A DNA stretch of 64,000 nt, from contig CAXAMN010005224.1 of NCBI GenBank assembly GCA_963970005.1, forward strand, positions 1,232,186 to 1,296,185, read 5' to 3'. The DNA is from Durusdinium trenchii. Its lineage: Eukaryota > Sar > Dinophyceae > Suessiales > Symbiodiniaceae. Below are positions 1-12,152 of the stretch, one piece after another (positions within the stretch are counted from its first letter, which is position 1; each line of letters starts with the position of its first letter). The position numbers and the translations under genes are program-made. The notes below the pieces were generated by a model. It made no database searches. It was not told where the DNA came from and saw only the letters and a list, made by a program, of their open reading frames with translations.

Positions 1-879
1 GGGCAGATTTCAGCAAGCGTATCAGCGGCATGGTCAACTTTTAAATGAGAGCGGAGAGCACTCTCGCGGCGGAAAATCCGAGGACAGCAGGAGCACCCAA
101 AACCAGCCTCCCGGAAAGTACCCTCTGTGTGTGTCAGGCGGACATGAGATGCGAGAGAACTGACAGAAGGAAAAAGACGATTGCAGAGGGAGCATGTAAA
201 AGCCCCTTCTTTATGTATGCGGTATCTTTAGATGATAGTAGTTTTTATGTTTTAATTACACAAAACTACGTAGACACAACATTGCAGCGCATAATTTAAT
301 CTTCCATCGCATGACATTGTCATTGGGCTAGCGCAAATGAAAAACAAAAAAGGGTGTACTGCCACAGTCCCCAACTCTCCACATTGGAACCTTCATGAAA
401 AGCTGCGACAGCTGCTGCACTGAAACGGGTCGCAACAAGAAAACCCCGAAACTATCTTCGGTTTTTTGAAAGAGAGGGCGTGGCAAATCCCAAGCACAAT
501 TTTCCGCTAGCAGGCCACACTTTACAAATGCCAATCAATCCTATCCTGGATTGTCAAGCATTGTTGTGAACTATTCCTAAATATGCTGGCCCTAACAGTG
601 GGATGTTTTTTCATGAATCCACGCCATGCGTCACACAATGTGATTGCGTGATTGCAGACTTTGTGTGTGTGTTGCAAACTTTTGCGCAACCTGGACTTGG
701 TACAACACATCATTCTCACACTCAAAGTCCACAGGCAAACAGTGACCTCAAACAAATCAGCAACAGAAAACATGATAGATTCATCAAATTAGAGCCCTTC
801 CTGCAGCACCTTCCAAGATTCTGCTTATTCCTACTTGTGGATCTCCATTGGCCACCCCTTTGAAGGTCCAGGCATGTCA

Positions 880-990
880 TCCCCATTTTCCAGACCGGTC
901 CTGCTGGTCTTCAGCCGGAGCGGCGAGCGTGACCGGGATCGGGCGGCCCTGGAGCGGCTGCATCGGATGGACAGAGATTTCGGAGTCTAG
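880..990 (-). CDS. Short GC-rich exon candidate
   Basis: The minus strand reads GRPIPVTLAAPAEDQQDRSG after a CTCCAG acceptor-like site. The plus strand is also open (SRSGERDRDRAALERLHRMD, stop at 990) after a TTTTCCAG acceptor. Strand is uncertain; minus is preferred only because most neighbouring islands are minus. Confidence 0.3.
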
Positions 991-1603
991 TTTGGGCAAA
1001 GGCACAACAACCCTATGGCCTGGCGAAAACAAAGATCATTTCCTGCCTATATAATACTATATACATTTTTGTCTATCAAAAAAGTATGTGTATATAACTA
1101 TATATATATATGCACCGACCAGCGTTTTGTTCCACTTCGCGGCGGAGTTGTCAAAAGATTTGTGGAACAAAAACAATTAAACGCTGCCGTTTAGTTAATC
1201 CTGACCAGCTGGCATCCTGGCCATTCAGGAAAGCCGACCCTCAGCGACCGACCAGACCCAGGGCGTTCAGTTCATTTTCTCAACACCCACCTAGCCCAGG
1301 GAGCTGTCAAAGAAGGCTGGATGCGCAAAAATTCCTTTTGCTTGCCGATGTGGACTTCATCGGTTTGCCCCTTCCTAGGGCCCGTGTTTGGCACCCTTGG
1401 TGCCACACCTTCTTGTCTCCGGACCCCTCGAGCATTCCCATTTTGAATCTCGTGGTCCTCCGGGTTCGCAATCACCTGCTGGATAAGGTGGTGGAAAAGC
1501 CGGCTCTGCAGGGCACAACGCCGAGCCAGCTGCTGGGATGCGCTGTTGTGAGAAATACCCGGGCTACAGGTGTGAGCGCAAATGCCCTTGGACCCCGTGG
1601 AAG

Positions 1604-2014
1604 ATCCTGAGATGTAGGGAATGAACCCGCGCCCTCAGCTGGTTTCTCTTCCTCCTTCTTGGGCTTCCCCTCAGCCTCCAAACGCTTCTCCTTCTTGTCC
1701 TGGGACTCTTTTGCCACGCCCTTGTCTTTCTTAGCAAATCTATGCCTTCTGATCTTTCTCTTCTTCTTTCGTGGGATCTTCGGCCTCTCGTCGTCTACCT
1801 CGACTTTTTCCTCTTCCTCTTGGGGCTTGTTCGGCTCCTCCTCACGTTGGTCTCTCACTCTGCCTCTGTCCTACTCTCCTCAGGAGCCACCTTGCTCCCG
1901 CTTTCAACCGACAAACCTGCAGCCTCAAGCGCTGCACGTACAATAGGAGCAGCCTCCTCCACAAGGTCAGTCAATGCCCCAGCTGCAGACCGTAGTGCCT
2001 CCAGTACCGCACTC
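1604..2014 (-). pseudogene. Charged KE-rich coding relic with a frameshift
   Basis: One frame reads LVEEAAPIVRAALEAAGLSV and ends at a TGA near 1858. The next frame continues with REEEPNKPQEEEEKVEVDDE, a basic PRKKKRKIRRHRFAKK patch and KKEEEKPAEGAG. The two join if one base is shifted. The acidic/basic low-complexity layout resembles linker regions of dinoflagellate retroelement or nuclear proteins, but no domain is recognised. Confidence 0.4.
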
Positions 2015-2029
2015 TATTGACTCCTCAAG

Positions 2030-3090
2030 AGAAGGCCCATGGTCACAAACTCCCGGATGCGCCGAAGGGTTCTGCAGCACTGCCACGGTGAACCGTGGAA
2101 GAGGCGGTAGGTCAAGCAGCTCATATTGCTGAAAGCGACACACTAAGCAAACAAAAGGTTCACGTGCATCTTAAATTCCGGGGGCGTAGTTGAATTATAT
2201 TGTATATAATATATATATATATATATGTTGTGGAATTGCTGGACCAAAAAATGCATCACGTCAATTGTCTTCTCAAAATAGTTCTGGTTCAGTCTTCTGG
2301 GGTTGGTCAGGTGTGGTCCGGATGTGAGTCGAGAATCGGTTGGGGAAGAAAACTGGGACACCAGCATGGGAGTGGAACATGACCACTGAAAAACATTGGT
2401 GTGTGAGTGAATGGGGATTAGTTGGAGTGGATACTGCAAGACAAATGAAGCTTGTGCTTGTGAGTCTGCACTTTGAATGAGTCATCTGACCGACGCAGCG
2501 GACTCGACGAGTCGAACTCTTCACGAATTGGATCTGGTGAGCCAAATCAAGTAGACTTAGGTGGACGGTCCACGAAAGAACCACATGATTCACCATTCAA
2601 ACAATACAAAAATGAATCATGAAAGTGCTTGGATAGCAGAGGTTCCAACAGAATCCCACATGATTCACCTTTCAACTAAACAAACAAACAAAAATCATCA
2701 AAATAAATTTGAATGTTATGTTACATGAGAATCATGTTATGTTCCATGGTTCATGAGTACCCCTCCTGATCAAGACCCCTATCCCTTAGAAAGAGGACCA
2801 CATGATCTGGTCGCATCATGTTGCAATCTGGGTTTGGGAGGTCTCCCGATTTTAAGATCTCCAAAATTCTCCAAACGTGCTGCAAATCATCCACCAATGA
2901 ATGATCTTTGCTTCAATCCCATGCCCTCTGGGCAAGCTGGGGAATGAAGCATCGACCTTCTGCTGAGCTGCAATCTAATTTCACGTAGCCGGGACTCCTG
3001 GAAAAGCACACCAAGTGAAAACAATGCAGCGTGATGTCAAGAGATGCCTTATGTGCTTCTTTGACTCTGACTGAAACGAAACAGTGAACC
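2030..3090. other. No gene seen
   Basis: TA repeats at 2200-2228 and two direct copies of CCACATGATTCACC (2581 and 2660 regions) are the only structure noticed. Open frames here are short and not protein-like. Confidence 0.4.
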
Positions 3091-3122
3091 TGTCAATTGT
3101 TATCAGAATCAGCAGCATCATC

Positions 3123-3238
3123 TGGAAACAAACAAAAGGTGGAGGCCATTGCTATTAGGTTGAAGGCCATCCCTAGTAGGTTGGAGGCCATCGCTACTAG
3201 GGTGGAGGCCATCGCTACTAGGGTGGAAACAAACAAAA
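3123..3238. repeat. 21-bp minisatellite flanked by 15-bp direct repeats
   Basis: About four copies of GTGGAGGCCATCGCTACTAGG (reads VEAIATR) lie at 3138-3224. The array is bounded on both sides by TGGAAACAAACAAAA (3123-3137 and 3224-3238), as if inserted with a target duplication. The same unit recurs at 57378-57425. Confidence 0.7.
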
Positions 3239-4385
3239 AGAACACACGTTTCAACGTGTTCTTCTTCAACATATCAACTCCTCACTTCGGCTGCTGCGGT
3301 CACGCTCCCGGCGGTCTGGAGAACCCGGGCGGAGAAGATCCAAAGAGCTTGGAAAGGAGCAGGTCTTGTGATGTTCAAATAAGTGGACATGTGGGCCCCG
3401 TGGGCACTAAAAGCTAGCATGGCTCAGCAAATCATGAATTCAGCTGCTATGCTCACTTTTAGGTTTACCCTCTAGAAGCGAGAATGAGAAGACTACAAGT
3501 ATAACTAGTGAAGACAAATTGTCTCCACTAACTGGGCCATGTAGGCCCCAATTTCATCTTTACTGTGGCTATTTTATAGTGAACTACTCGTATCACTCGA
3601 GTCTTCAAAACAAACTGTTCAAACCGATTTGAAATACAGTAAATTGATCAATTGTGGTCTTCACCAGGTGTTGCCATTTTACACTTTATTTCTACATATA
3701 TTCATCATTATTTCTCCATATGTCTCCTCTTCGTTGTCATGGAGTTGCCACATACTTTTCGATGTGGCCAGGTCGAAAAGGTTTCGGGTCTTCTTCATCC
3801 AAACAGCAGGCGCCGGTGCCTCTTCTCTCTCGACCATTCACTCTCTCCTGGACGCAGCGATTTCTCCATTCTGTTCGGTGATCTTGCGTGTGGCTGCACA
3901 GGGCTACTTGGCTGACTCCATGCTGTCAGTGGAAAGACGGCCAAACTGTCAAACTCTTAAATGACGCAAACAAAACATTGACAACACCAAACTCAGCCAA
4001 TTCCCAAAAAATAAGTGATGTGAAACCCGCGTCTCAGCGTCTCAAGCTTGGGCTTTACATCACAAAGCTCAGGTGGACACGGACATGTCCATGAAAACAA
4101 GTTTTTGTGTTTTTCTCCCAGCTTTGATGCCGGTCATCCACGTGGAGGAGCATGTGTCGATCTGGAAATAGTATACAGGGAGTCTTCCTATTCTACACAT
4201 GAATAATCATCGGTAGATCAGGTATATCGATTCGAAAGATACTGTTGGAGAACACTGAGAACACCTCTGGCATTCCCAGTCCAGTGACATTCCTCTGTGA
4301 TTGAGGTGTTGATATCTTGCTCAGTCTTGCTCTCAGACCAAATCATCATAGCATTGGATTGCAGTACAAACAAACCCTTACCGTA

Positions 4386-4478
4386 CCCAAACACTCCATG
4401 TGACTACTGTATATATGCTTACATTGTCCCCATTCCAACCACCCGAATTGATGTAGATATGCCCATGGAGTGTCTGGG
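4386..4478. mobile_element. 93-bp foldback element, CCCARACACTCCATG family
   Basis: CCCAAACACTCCATG (4386-4400) and CATGGAGTGTCTGGG (4464-4478) are inverted repeats with one mismatch. The right-end motif also occurs at 16044-16059, 28271-28285 and 28335-28349, and a partial inverted end at 16720-16737, so it is a dispersed family. Confidence 0.55.
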
Positions 4479-4689
4479 CTTCTGAATCCACCGGTTTTCT
4501 AAGAAAGGTCTTTGGGAGTGTGGTATTTCTGGCATTTTCTGGGGGGTCCAGCTTGGTCCAGCTACCGTTTGAGCATGCAATGGATCACATATGGTCACAT
4601 ACAGAATATCTATGTCCTTTCCTTAAAAGACATGGATCGGTGGCATACTATATCAATTGTCACGCACTGGGTCTGAACCCCCGATCTTT

Positions 4690-5070
4690 CGCAGTCCAAC
4701 TCCAACGTCGTGTCGCTTTCTCGACGCCGCCGACTCCGAGCCCCGAGCCGCCCAGAGATCGCCCGTCCTTCTCCCGTTTCGAGCGCCGATAGTCACTACC
4801 TTGGGCGTCGACAGTACTGGTGTCCAAATCGGACAACGGAGACGGTTGGATCGGAAAAAGACTGTTGTGGGGCCAGTCGTGCAGTTGTAGGATGTTGTAG
4901 GCCCCACAGGCCATCAGATCGGATCCCAAAAGGTCCAATATCTCACTGCTTCTCAGGCAATCCTTGGAGTCTGGCTCAAGACTACTAAGGTCATCAACCA
5001 CACCGCTGGAAACGATATTGAATGAGAAATGGCACATGTCTACTGGACTGTCGGACTGAGTACACACCGA
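4690..5070 (-). CDS. Unrecognised coding stretch, possibly one long exon
   Basis: A minus-strand frame open for about 149 codons (4660-5109) reads VDMCHFSFNIVSSGVVDDLS, LRSSEILDLLGSDLMACGAY and then a basic tail (YRRSKREKDGRSLGGSG). An upstream neighbour frame reads ADLADDVFLRAWE and may be a separate exon. No family is recognised and splice sites are unclear. Confidence 0.4.
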
Positions 5071-5689
5071 AAGGTCCAAATTCCCAGCAAGGTCCTGGTA
5101 CCTTCCCAAGCCCGAAGAAACACGTCATCAGCAAGGTCCGCGTCTCATCAACTAGTTGACCTCAATAGACAGGTGATTCAAAACCCGGCCGCAACCCCTG
5201 TCCTTTGCCTTTCGCAATCAGCATAAATTTGATAGATTCTTTATATATATATATATAAATTATATATATATTTATAGTATTTTATAGTATGGATATGGAT
5301 ACTATTATGGATTATGGGCTATGTGTTGTATGAAAATAGGGAGATCACCCTATTCCTGGGCTCCGTTGATTGGCTTAGGAGCTCTCCTGTCATGTGATGG
5401 TTTGAGGTCCTTTCAGCCCACCACCGGTCTCTTTGAGGCATCGGCTCTCATCATCACCTAGGCGTGGCTTTTTTGCGTGCCGAACCAATAAAGGGGCCAA
5501 TTCCGCGGACGAAGCCCATGCAAACCCGGTGGTGTGCAATCCACAAGAGACTTCATTGATATTAATTGACGGTTCTGGTTGCAGCCAGTGCATTGTTAAC
5601 TACCAATCTGTGATCGTAAACCCCACGACATGAATACAGTACGAAGACCAGTTGCGGAACTGATTCCTGGTGCGCATGTCAGAGATGCA

Positions 5690-5880
5690 TATCTTCCGCT
5701 GCAACCCTTTGTGTCATGGTCGATCTTCCCAGCGAGCGATTCGTGGGGTTTCTTCGACGAGCCCCCGAGCAGGTTGCGGTTCCCCAGGTCGCCTGGGTGC
5801 AACCAGGTCGCCTGGGGACGTCTTGGGAATGGACCCCACCACCGGATCAATGTGCTTTTCATTTCGTGAGTTGAGCGCTC
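5690..5880 (+). CDS. Coding-like island, strand ambiguous
   Basis: The plus strand reads VMVDLPSERFVGFLRRAPEQ and onward to a TGA near 5872. The minus strand reads GDLGNRNLLGGSSKKPHESL. Both are open. A short internal duplication (CCAGGTCGCCTGGG, twice near 5784-5816) lies within it. Confidence 0.25.
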
Positions 5881-5899
5881 CGTTTCAAGAACTGGGCTG

Positions 5900-7200
5900 G
5901 TTTCACCTTGCCCAAGGAGCGACGCCAAACAAACTGAAAGGCTCGGCGCTTCTTCGCGTCACAACACAAACTGTGTACAACCAGTCAAGCACTCACATCG
6001 TCCGATTCCCAGGCCGGCCATTCGATCAAAGAATCTAACACAAACGGCATCCGCTAAAAAGAGCGGCTGTAAAGGAGTTGGAAAGTCAAAACGAGCTAAA
6101 CTTCGATCACATTCGAACACCGACAACACCACCACACTAACACAGACCCAAACCTGCATCCGAATCCATGAAGCCAAAACTTGCAGGACACTGAACCATG
6201 AATCCACAACACCCGTCTCGTTTCTGCTCGCTAATCTGAAACCAACGCAACCAACTTTCAAGCGTAGCCACCGCCCCACCCCCCTCCCCCCTTGGTTCTA
6301 CTTGCTCATCTGACACCAACGCAACCAACTTTCGAACGTAGATAGCAACGCACCCCTACACTCAAATGTTGTGTATCGCTCTCCCCAGTCTCTCTGCGGG
6401 TAAACTACAAAAGCACTGCAAATACCAGCAAAAATAATGCAAACCGCTGTAAAACACAAACCGGTACAAAGTACATCTGGGATTTGCAGGCTTGTTCATG
6501 CCTGCTGATACAACTTCCGTAAGTGCAGTGTTAGGCGCTGTAGGCCGGCTTCCTTTCTTTCTTTGTCTCCTTCTCTTTGGCCTCTGCCGTCAGCCATGAA
6601 GCACAACCTATGAGCAGTTCCACGGTGGTGCCTTCCGAAGGTTTGTGATTGAGACCTGAAAACATAACCTGTGGCTGAAGAAATCTTCCTGTTAAATCTC
6701 GTAGTCCTCACACCCGCTCACACCTGACAGGGTTTGAGAAGCCTAAACAAGGTCACCAGACTCCATCATTCGAGTGTACAAAACATGCAGGAAACCAATC
6801 CAAACCGTAAGCACTATGTGATCGTGGAAACAGGTCCATCCTTGCTGAAAACCAGTGGACACACACTGGACACGTATATTCAAAAGGCCATGAACATCAG
6901 CAGAATGACACCAACAGGACTCGACCATCAGCTTCCCTGAATATAAATAAAGGAAGCTATGACAGCTATGATGTGTTCTTCTATACAATGTCATGCTAAA
7001 TCAAACCGAACAGGAAGCTCCAAGAAGGCAAGCTCCACGTCATTCCCAAAAAGGGATTTGCAAAAACTCATAACACAATGGAGGATCATAGAGGATCCTT
7101 CTCATACTTGGTATGGAACACCAACAAATTCCAAACCACAAATGAAACTTGTGAGCCATCCTGCGTCCTAAGTGGTAGCAATGTTGTAGCTACTTAAGCT
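5900..7200. other. No gene seen; short direct repeat
   Basis: A sequence ACCAACGCAACCAACTTTC with CTCGCTAATCTGA-like lead-in occurs twice (6242 and 6313 regions). Otherwise intron-like or intergenic DNA. Confidence 0.35.
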
Positions 7201-7282
7201 ACTAGCTCACCTCTACTAGCGGCCTGATCTACCCTAAACAAAATCAAATAATGGGTTGTGGATGGTTGTGGTATGTTGTGGT

Positions 7283-7441
7283 CTATCCCTGGGGGTCGAA
7301 CTCCAGGGACTCCCGATGATACACAGCCACCGGCCCCAAGCGGCACCCGCCGCACCCGCCCACACGCCCGTCCTTCTTCTCCTTCGGACGGCGCGGCTCG
7401 CTCGCGGAGCTTGAAAGCATTTGCTTGGCCTTGGCGATGGC
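7283..7441 (-). CDS. Short exon with helical and Cys-rich text
   Basis: After the acceptor CGCTGCAG the frame reads AIAKAKQMLSSSASEPRRPK, a CGGCR cluster and PVAVYHRESLEFDPQG, ending at TAG (7283). It looks coding by composition. No family is recognised. Confidence 0.4.
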   Translation of the reverse strand, partial: AIAKAKQMLSSSASEPRRPKEKKDGRVGGCGGCRLGPVAVYHRESLEFDPQG

Positions 7442-7767
7442 CTGCAGCGTGAAAAGGCGTGCTCAAGCCTTGGGGTGTAGCAAAAACGGGGCGGCGTGTG
7501 TTGCCAAACTGAAACCCCCCAAGATCCCCCCAAAGGGCCTTTTGCTTGTGGCCCTTTCTATAGCCGCCTTCATCGCCCTTGGATTTGCTTAAGGAACCTG
7601 GACACAATAAAATCCAGAAGAGGGTTTACCCACAGGGAAAAGAAAACATCACCCATCACCCTATTCAAAACCAGGCACCCCATGCAAGTTGGTCTTAAGA
7701 GGTCTGTCCAGGAGGCCTCAGTTCCAATTGGCCAGAACGACATCAAGGAAGTTCAGCGGACTGATTT

Positions 7768-8115
7768 TCATTGATTTTCCAGAGTGCAACAACTCGAGGG
7801 GCCGCAGGGGCGACGCAGCCGTCTGGATGAAGTCTGGATGGTCGATTCAGGACTCTGGACTGGCTTGGAGGCTACAAAGACTCGTCTTTCGGAGGTACCC
7901 TTCGCGGCTTCGGAGGGGCCCGGGAGCACGATCCTTGGGGGGAAGGGCTGCCAGTTCTTTTCAGGCATTGCTACTGGAGGGTTTGCCCGGACGAAAAAAA
8001 CAAAGGGCAGGTCAGGTCCGTCTCGGTCCGTCTCTCCTTTTGACGACCGATCCCAGAACGTTTGGTTCTTGCGACGTCGGTCGAGGAATTGGACCAAAGA
8101 ATGACAGAATGACAT
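7768..8115 (-). CDS. Coding-like ORF, both strands open
   Basis: A 115-codon minus frame coexists with plus-strand frames of 106 and 167 codons over the same GC-rich stretch. None shows a recognisable motif, so only a general coding signal can be claimed. Confidence 0.2.
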   Translation of the reverse strand: MSFCHSLVQFLDRRRKNQTFWDRSSKGETDRDGPDLPFVFFVRANPPVAMPEKNWQPFPPRIVLPGPSEAAKGTSERRVFVASKPVQSPESTIQTSSRRLRRPCGPSSCCTLENQ

Positions 8116-8329
8116 GGAATCTTAAAACAAAACACCCAATTTACCGTGTGAAAAAGAGTTTTGTATCAATGTTGTTATCAATATGTCAATGATTATCAAT
8201 GTATTGGACCAACGAAAAAGACCTTCCAAATGGATTCAACGTGATTCAAAAGGCAGCGAAAACGACTCAGGGAAGTCCCATGCGGTTCACCAGCCCTTGG
8301 TGTCTGCCCTCGCTGCAACCGTTTGAAGC

Positions 8330-8437
8330 TCCGCCGAACGACGCCCCGAGAGCGGCGTTGGGACCGCTGTGAGGCCGGGCCTTCTTGTGCGCTTTGTCGG
8401 CTTTCTTCTGGGCCTCAAATTCGAAGGGATCTGATAG
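8330..8437 (-). CDS. Lys-rich exon
   Basis: After CTATCAG the frame reads PFEFEAQKKADKAHKKARPH and then a Gly/Ala/Ser stretch (ALGASFGGASNG). It is the first of a series of small helical minus-strand exons running to about 16.9 kb. Confidence 0.4.
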
Positions 8438-8853
8438 ATGTTCATACTTTTGATCTTGTCTGTAGAGGCAACCCAATTCTGAGTGAGACCAACTCCGACC
8501 AACCCATCATTTCCAGCCAAGATTCACTGGCAACATAAGAACAATCTTGCTTTGTCACCAGCCATTACGAGTCCATAGAACCACCGTGGTGGTTAGACCC
8601 CTTCCGCACCCTTCACAGGGGCTTGATTCAACGGGCATCACTTCATGCTTCCTTTCGGAATCCTTTATCATTCTTGGGGTCGATGACGGTCCATCTAAAA
8701 GTAATGTATACATCCTGCGCAAGACGGTCGATGACGGTCATACCCACCGCAAGAGCCTCATGTTTTGAACACCAACCCCACCCCACCCCAGTTAAACACA
8801 GGTTCCCCAGCACCCCCGCCCAACGAATCGTTCACCCAGGGCGCCAGGATCAC

Positions 8854-8916
8854 CTGCTTCCGTGTCTGTCGGAGCTCCCGCTCCGCTTCTTCGATGAGGC
8901 GTTCCCGCTCCTGAAG
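8854..8916 (-). CDS. 21-codon coiled-coil exon
   Basis: The boundaries are clean: acceptor CTACACAG and donor GTGATC, with 63 bases in phase 0. The exon reads LQERERLIEEAERELRQTRK, a strong coiled-coil heptad pattern. It probably belongs with the neighbouring helical exons to one large coiled-coil protein. Confidence 0.55.
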
Positions 8917-9074
8917 CTGTGTAGGGCCCCGGAGGGCACACGCTTTGGTGGGGGGAAGGCAGTGGAGTACAGGTGAGGAGCAAAAGCTGCGTCCACGCGA
9001 TTTGCATGCATTGAACATTCATGGGCTGACACACGATTGACCCGATTGATTGCTTGATTGGACCAAAACCCGCT

Positions 9075-9135
9075 CCTGCCGTGCTTCCCTCTCCAGCTCC
9101 ATCTTCCGTGCACGGCCGGCCTGGCGCAAACGCTT
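9075..9135 (-). CDS. Coiled-coil exon
   Basis: The frame reads RQAGRARKMELEREARQE. The charge pattern matches the neighbouring exon at 8854-8916, about 160 bp downstream on the same strand. Confidence 0.45.
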
Positions 9136-9493
9136 GGTGATCAAAGCACAGTGCAACAAATTCATCTACCTCCCTGATATACTGCAATCATTGGAAGTGG
9201 AAAACCACCTGCTTGTAGAGGAACATGGTCATCCAAGGGGCCATGACTGGCCATGCCATCCACTTCCATGATGATTAGCGTGTAACCAAAGCTGGACTGA
9301 CCGTCAAACCGTTTCAAACCCTGGGAGCAGCATGCTGCTCTTAATGCGTCGGGTGGTCGCACACATTGACGTCGCTGCAGTGTTTCATCAACTCCTGATT
9401 CTTACGAAATATTCGGCAACCAGAAGAATCAAGCTCACCATGCTTCGCAAACAAGTTTTCTCTCCAGTTGTGTTTCTGGAAACGAAGAGATTC

Positions 9494-9589
9494 ATTGGGT
9501 CTATCCCATTACCAGCTGTAACGTTAGTAAAGGCCTTTCTTTAAAATATATACTTTACCGACTGATACAGGTAATGGGACAGACCCAAT
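9494..9589. mobile_element. 96-bp foldback element, GGGTCTATCC family copy A
   Basis: ATTGGGTCTATCCCATTACC (9494-9513) and GGTAATGGGACAGACCCAAT (9570-9589) are 20-bp inverted repeats with one mismatch. A second copy at 28739-28845 has the same mismatch at the same place, and both share about 33 bp at the right end (TTTAC.GACTG.TACAGGTAAT). Confidence 0.65.
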
Positions 9590-9946
9590 ATATAACTATT
9601 TGGTCCTTCAAGCCCAGGAGGACACAAAAAGGAAGGCACGAACAGAACTAGGTTTGAGAATTTTTGAGAAGCTTGGATCACAACAATATGTTGATTCATA
9701 CCACATCAAATCGCAACTCTTGTCTCACCTACCCACAAGATACTGTAACAACCTTGGAACTCATCAAGGTGATCTGCGCACGTTTCTTTCACGTTGCCTC
9801 GCTTGCCATTCCTTGATTCTTGAAACATGTTTCTCGAGCACCGGTCCCAATTTCCAATTCTGACCTCCGGTCCCATCTGGATGCGTTAAGGACCCGTGAT
9901 AGACCCGTGCAGTTCCGGCCACTTGTTTCGTTCTCCGCGAGCGGAC

Positions 9947-10008
9947 CGGGGGCCTCCTCGGCCGCTTGCCGCTCATCGTCGATGGACTGGTCCATCTCCA
10001 TGCGAAGC
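9947..10008 (-). CDS. Short acidic helical exon
   Basis: Acceptor CTCTCCAG and donor GTCCGC bound RLRMEMDQSIDDERQAAEEA. Charged helical text fits the coiled-coil series. Confidence 0.5.
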
Positions 10009-10039
10009 CTGGAGAGGTTGAGCGGGGGCGAAGGCATGA

Positions 10040-11740
10040 GAGGGCATGCTATATTGCAAGGATGGATTGAACATGTAAGGTGTAACTGCTTGTGTTTCTG
10101 TGCCAATATGATTCTCTTGGTGCATGCAGCTTTGCACATGGGCATTCTTGTTTGATTTGAATGGTTTTGTATAAATAGTTTATCGAGCCTAAGAACCTGA
10201 CCCATAGCCTTCAATGACCAAGTTGAATTGAGTATAAGAGTTCGACTGCATAAGTTTCATTGCGTGGTTTGTGCATCATCACTCTTTCTTGGTGCAAACA
10301 AAAAGCATATTATATAGTAACAGTACAAGTAAGTACACATGAGTGTTACCTGGTGTTTGTGACGCTGTCTACAACTTTGTTGAGGCCTTTGTTGTGGATT
10401 TGGTACAATGTTGGCATGATTTAAACAAAAAACACATGTATTTACTCGAGCCTTGCACGCTCCTGAAACAGTTTGAACCCAATAATCAAAATGAGCGTGC
10501 CTACCAAACTAATTCGTAATCGTGCTAATCGAAAACAATACCTGTAATCCGAGCAATCAGTCACCCGTAGTAATCCACACTCCTCATAATCCGTAGATCG
10601 TTCACTTCGCCCAGGATGGAGACAGTTCACCCGGCAGAGCAAAAAGCAACAAGGAAACATCGTCTAACAGCATTCTCCCTAGAGGTGTGTTTGATGTCAT
10701 GGGGCGACCCCGTCCCTGGCAGGATTCCAAAAAAGAAACATCCACTCGCGCCACTGTGGTGTGGGGTTCTCCACCTGCAGCCACCCTCACAACCCTCACC
10801 GAACCAATCCCCCATGACCTTGTTGACATTGAAGTGGGGGTTGATCAATCCTAATTACTTGTGCATTAGGGACCCTCACAACCCTGATTTGGAAGCAACC
10901 AATCCAAACCTCTGAAGTGAGGGTTCTGGATTTTTCTGCTCATAGCCAAAGCTGATTACCTTGACTACCTAGGAAGAGAAAGTTCTGATCCATAAGCCAC
11001 AAGTCCCATAACGAGGGCTCTGAGTTCTACTCCGTAATCCATGCAACACCGGGCAATCCGATAGTTTGTAATCCGTAATCCTCCCTAGAAGGATTGCGGG
11101 CCGCGGGTGATGAGGCCAGTAATGCCTACAGTAGTTTTCATGATGTGTGTTTGCCTGAACAACTAGCTCGCAGGACTGATTGTCAAGAAGGACTGATTGT
11201 ATTCCTAGCCTGAAGGACTCAAGGACCAAGCTTGTCCGGAAAGATCCAAGGTGTGGGACCGAAAGCAGATGAAAGCAGGTCCATGGCCCAAATGCTGAGT
11301 CATGGTTTTGCATTAACCGCATGTGGTGTTCATGTTTTGAGTTTTGAATGCAAAGGAATTGTAGGCTCCGGCTGTTTGTTGGTGCCACACCCAGAAGATA
11401 CATTGCAAGTACTTGTGGTGATTTGATCAGTCAAAGCGATGCATCGAGAATGCGAGGTTTTTCACATGACACCTTTGAAGGTGGGTGAATGGGCCTCATA
11501 ATAAAACTAGATCTTAGAGTAGTGAAACTAATTACTGGTCTTGGTTGAAATACTAAATATGCTTGTAACTTTGTCTTTCCACAACGACAAAGTTTATCAC
11601 TTGTCCCTAGGAAGGCAAGGGTGATGATAGGTAATTTATCTCCAGCAAAGCTACGTGATCCAAAGAAAGAACTAGTATACCAACTACCAAACCTGTCTTG
11701 GCAAGAAATAAACACACGACCTGTGCCCGTCACTGCAAGC
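10040..11740. other. Long intron or intergenic DNA
   Basis: No convincing exon between the islands at 9947-10008 and 11755-11925. Open frames on both strands are short and lack coding character. Confidence 0.4.
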
Positions 11741-11754
11741 CTTCCCCACTCGCT

Positions 11755-11925
11755 GGTACCGCTGCCGTCCCCACGTCCGCACCTCCGACCCCTTCGACCC
11801 CACGGCGCGTCGGTCGCCTCCGTTCGGCTTCGGCGAGTTGGAACTCCATCTCCCGCTGCGCACGCTCGCGCGCGATGTTCACGGCTTCTTCCACCTCCCG
11901 CGCCACTTCCTCGGTCGCATGCCAC
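11755..11925 (-). CDS. Coiled-coil exon
   Basis: The frame reads TEEVAREVEEAVNIARERAQ and REMEFQLAEAERRRPTRRG, then a Gly/Val-rich tail. Strong heptad pattern, GC-rich, on the same strand as its neighbours. Confidence 0.5.
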
Positions 11926-12152
11926 GAAAAAGAGGGACCAGGGGGAGTGAATGGTGTGCAATCTGCAAGGTGCACCCGAAAACGATTAATAAGGGCATGA
12001 TTCTTGACAATTCTTGACCCTACATCAATCTTATATTAACCGGTCTTTGCCAAATCCACCAATCTTGCTCGATTCCTGCGCCCCAATCAGCGGAGGATTT
12101 TACGTACACATCATCCCACGACTCTCGGCTTGGCCAAAACGTCGCCACCCAC

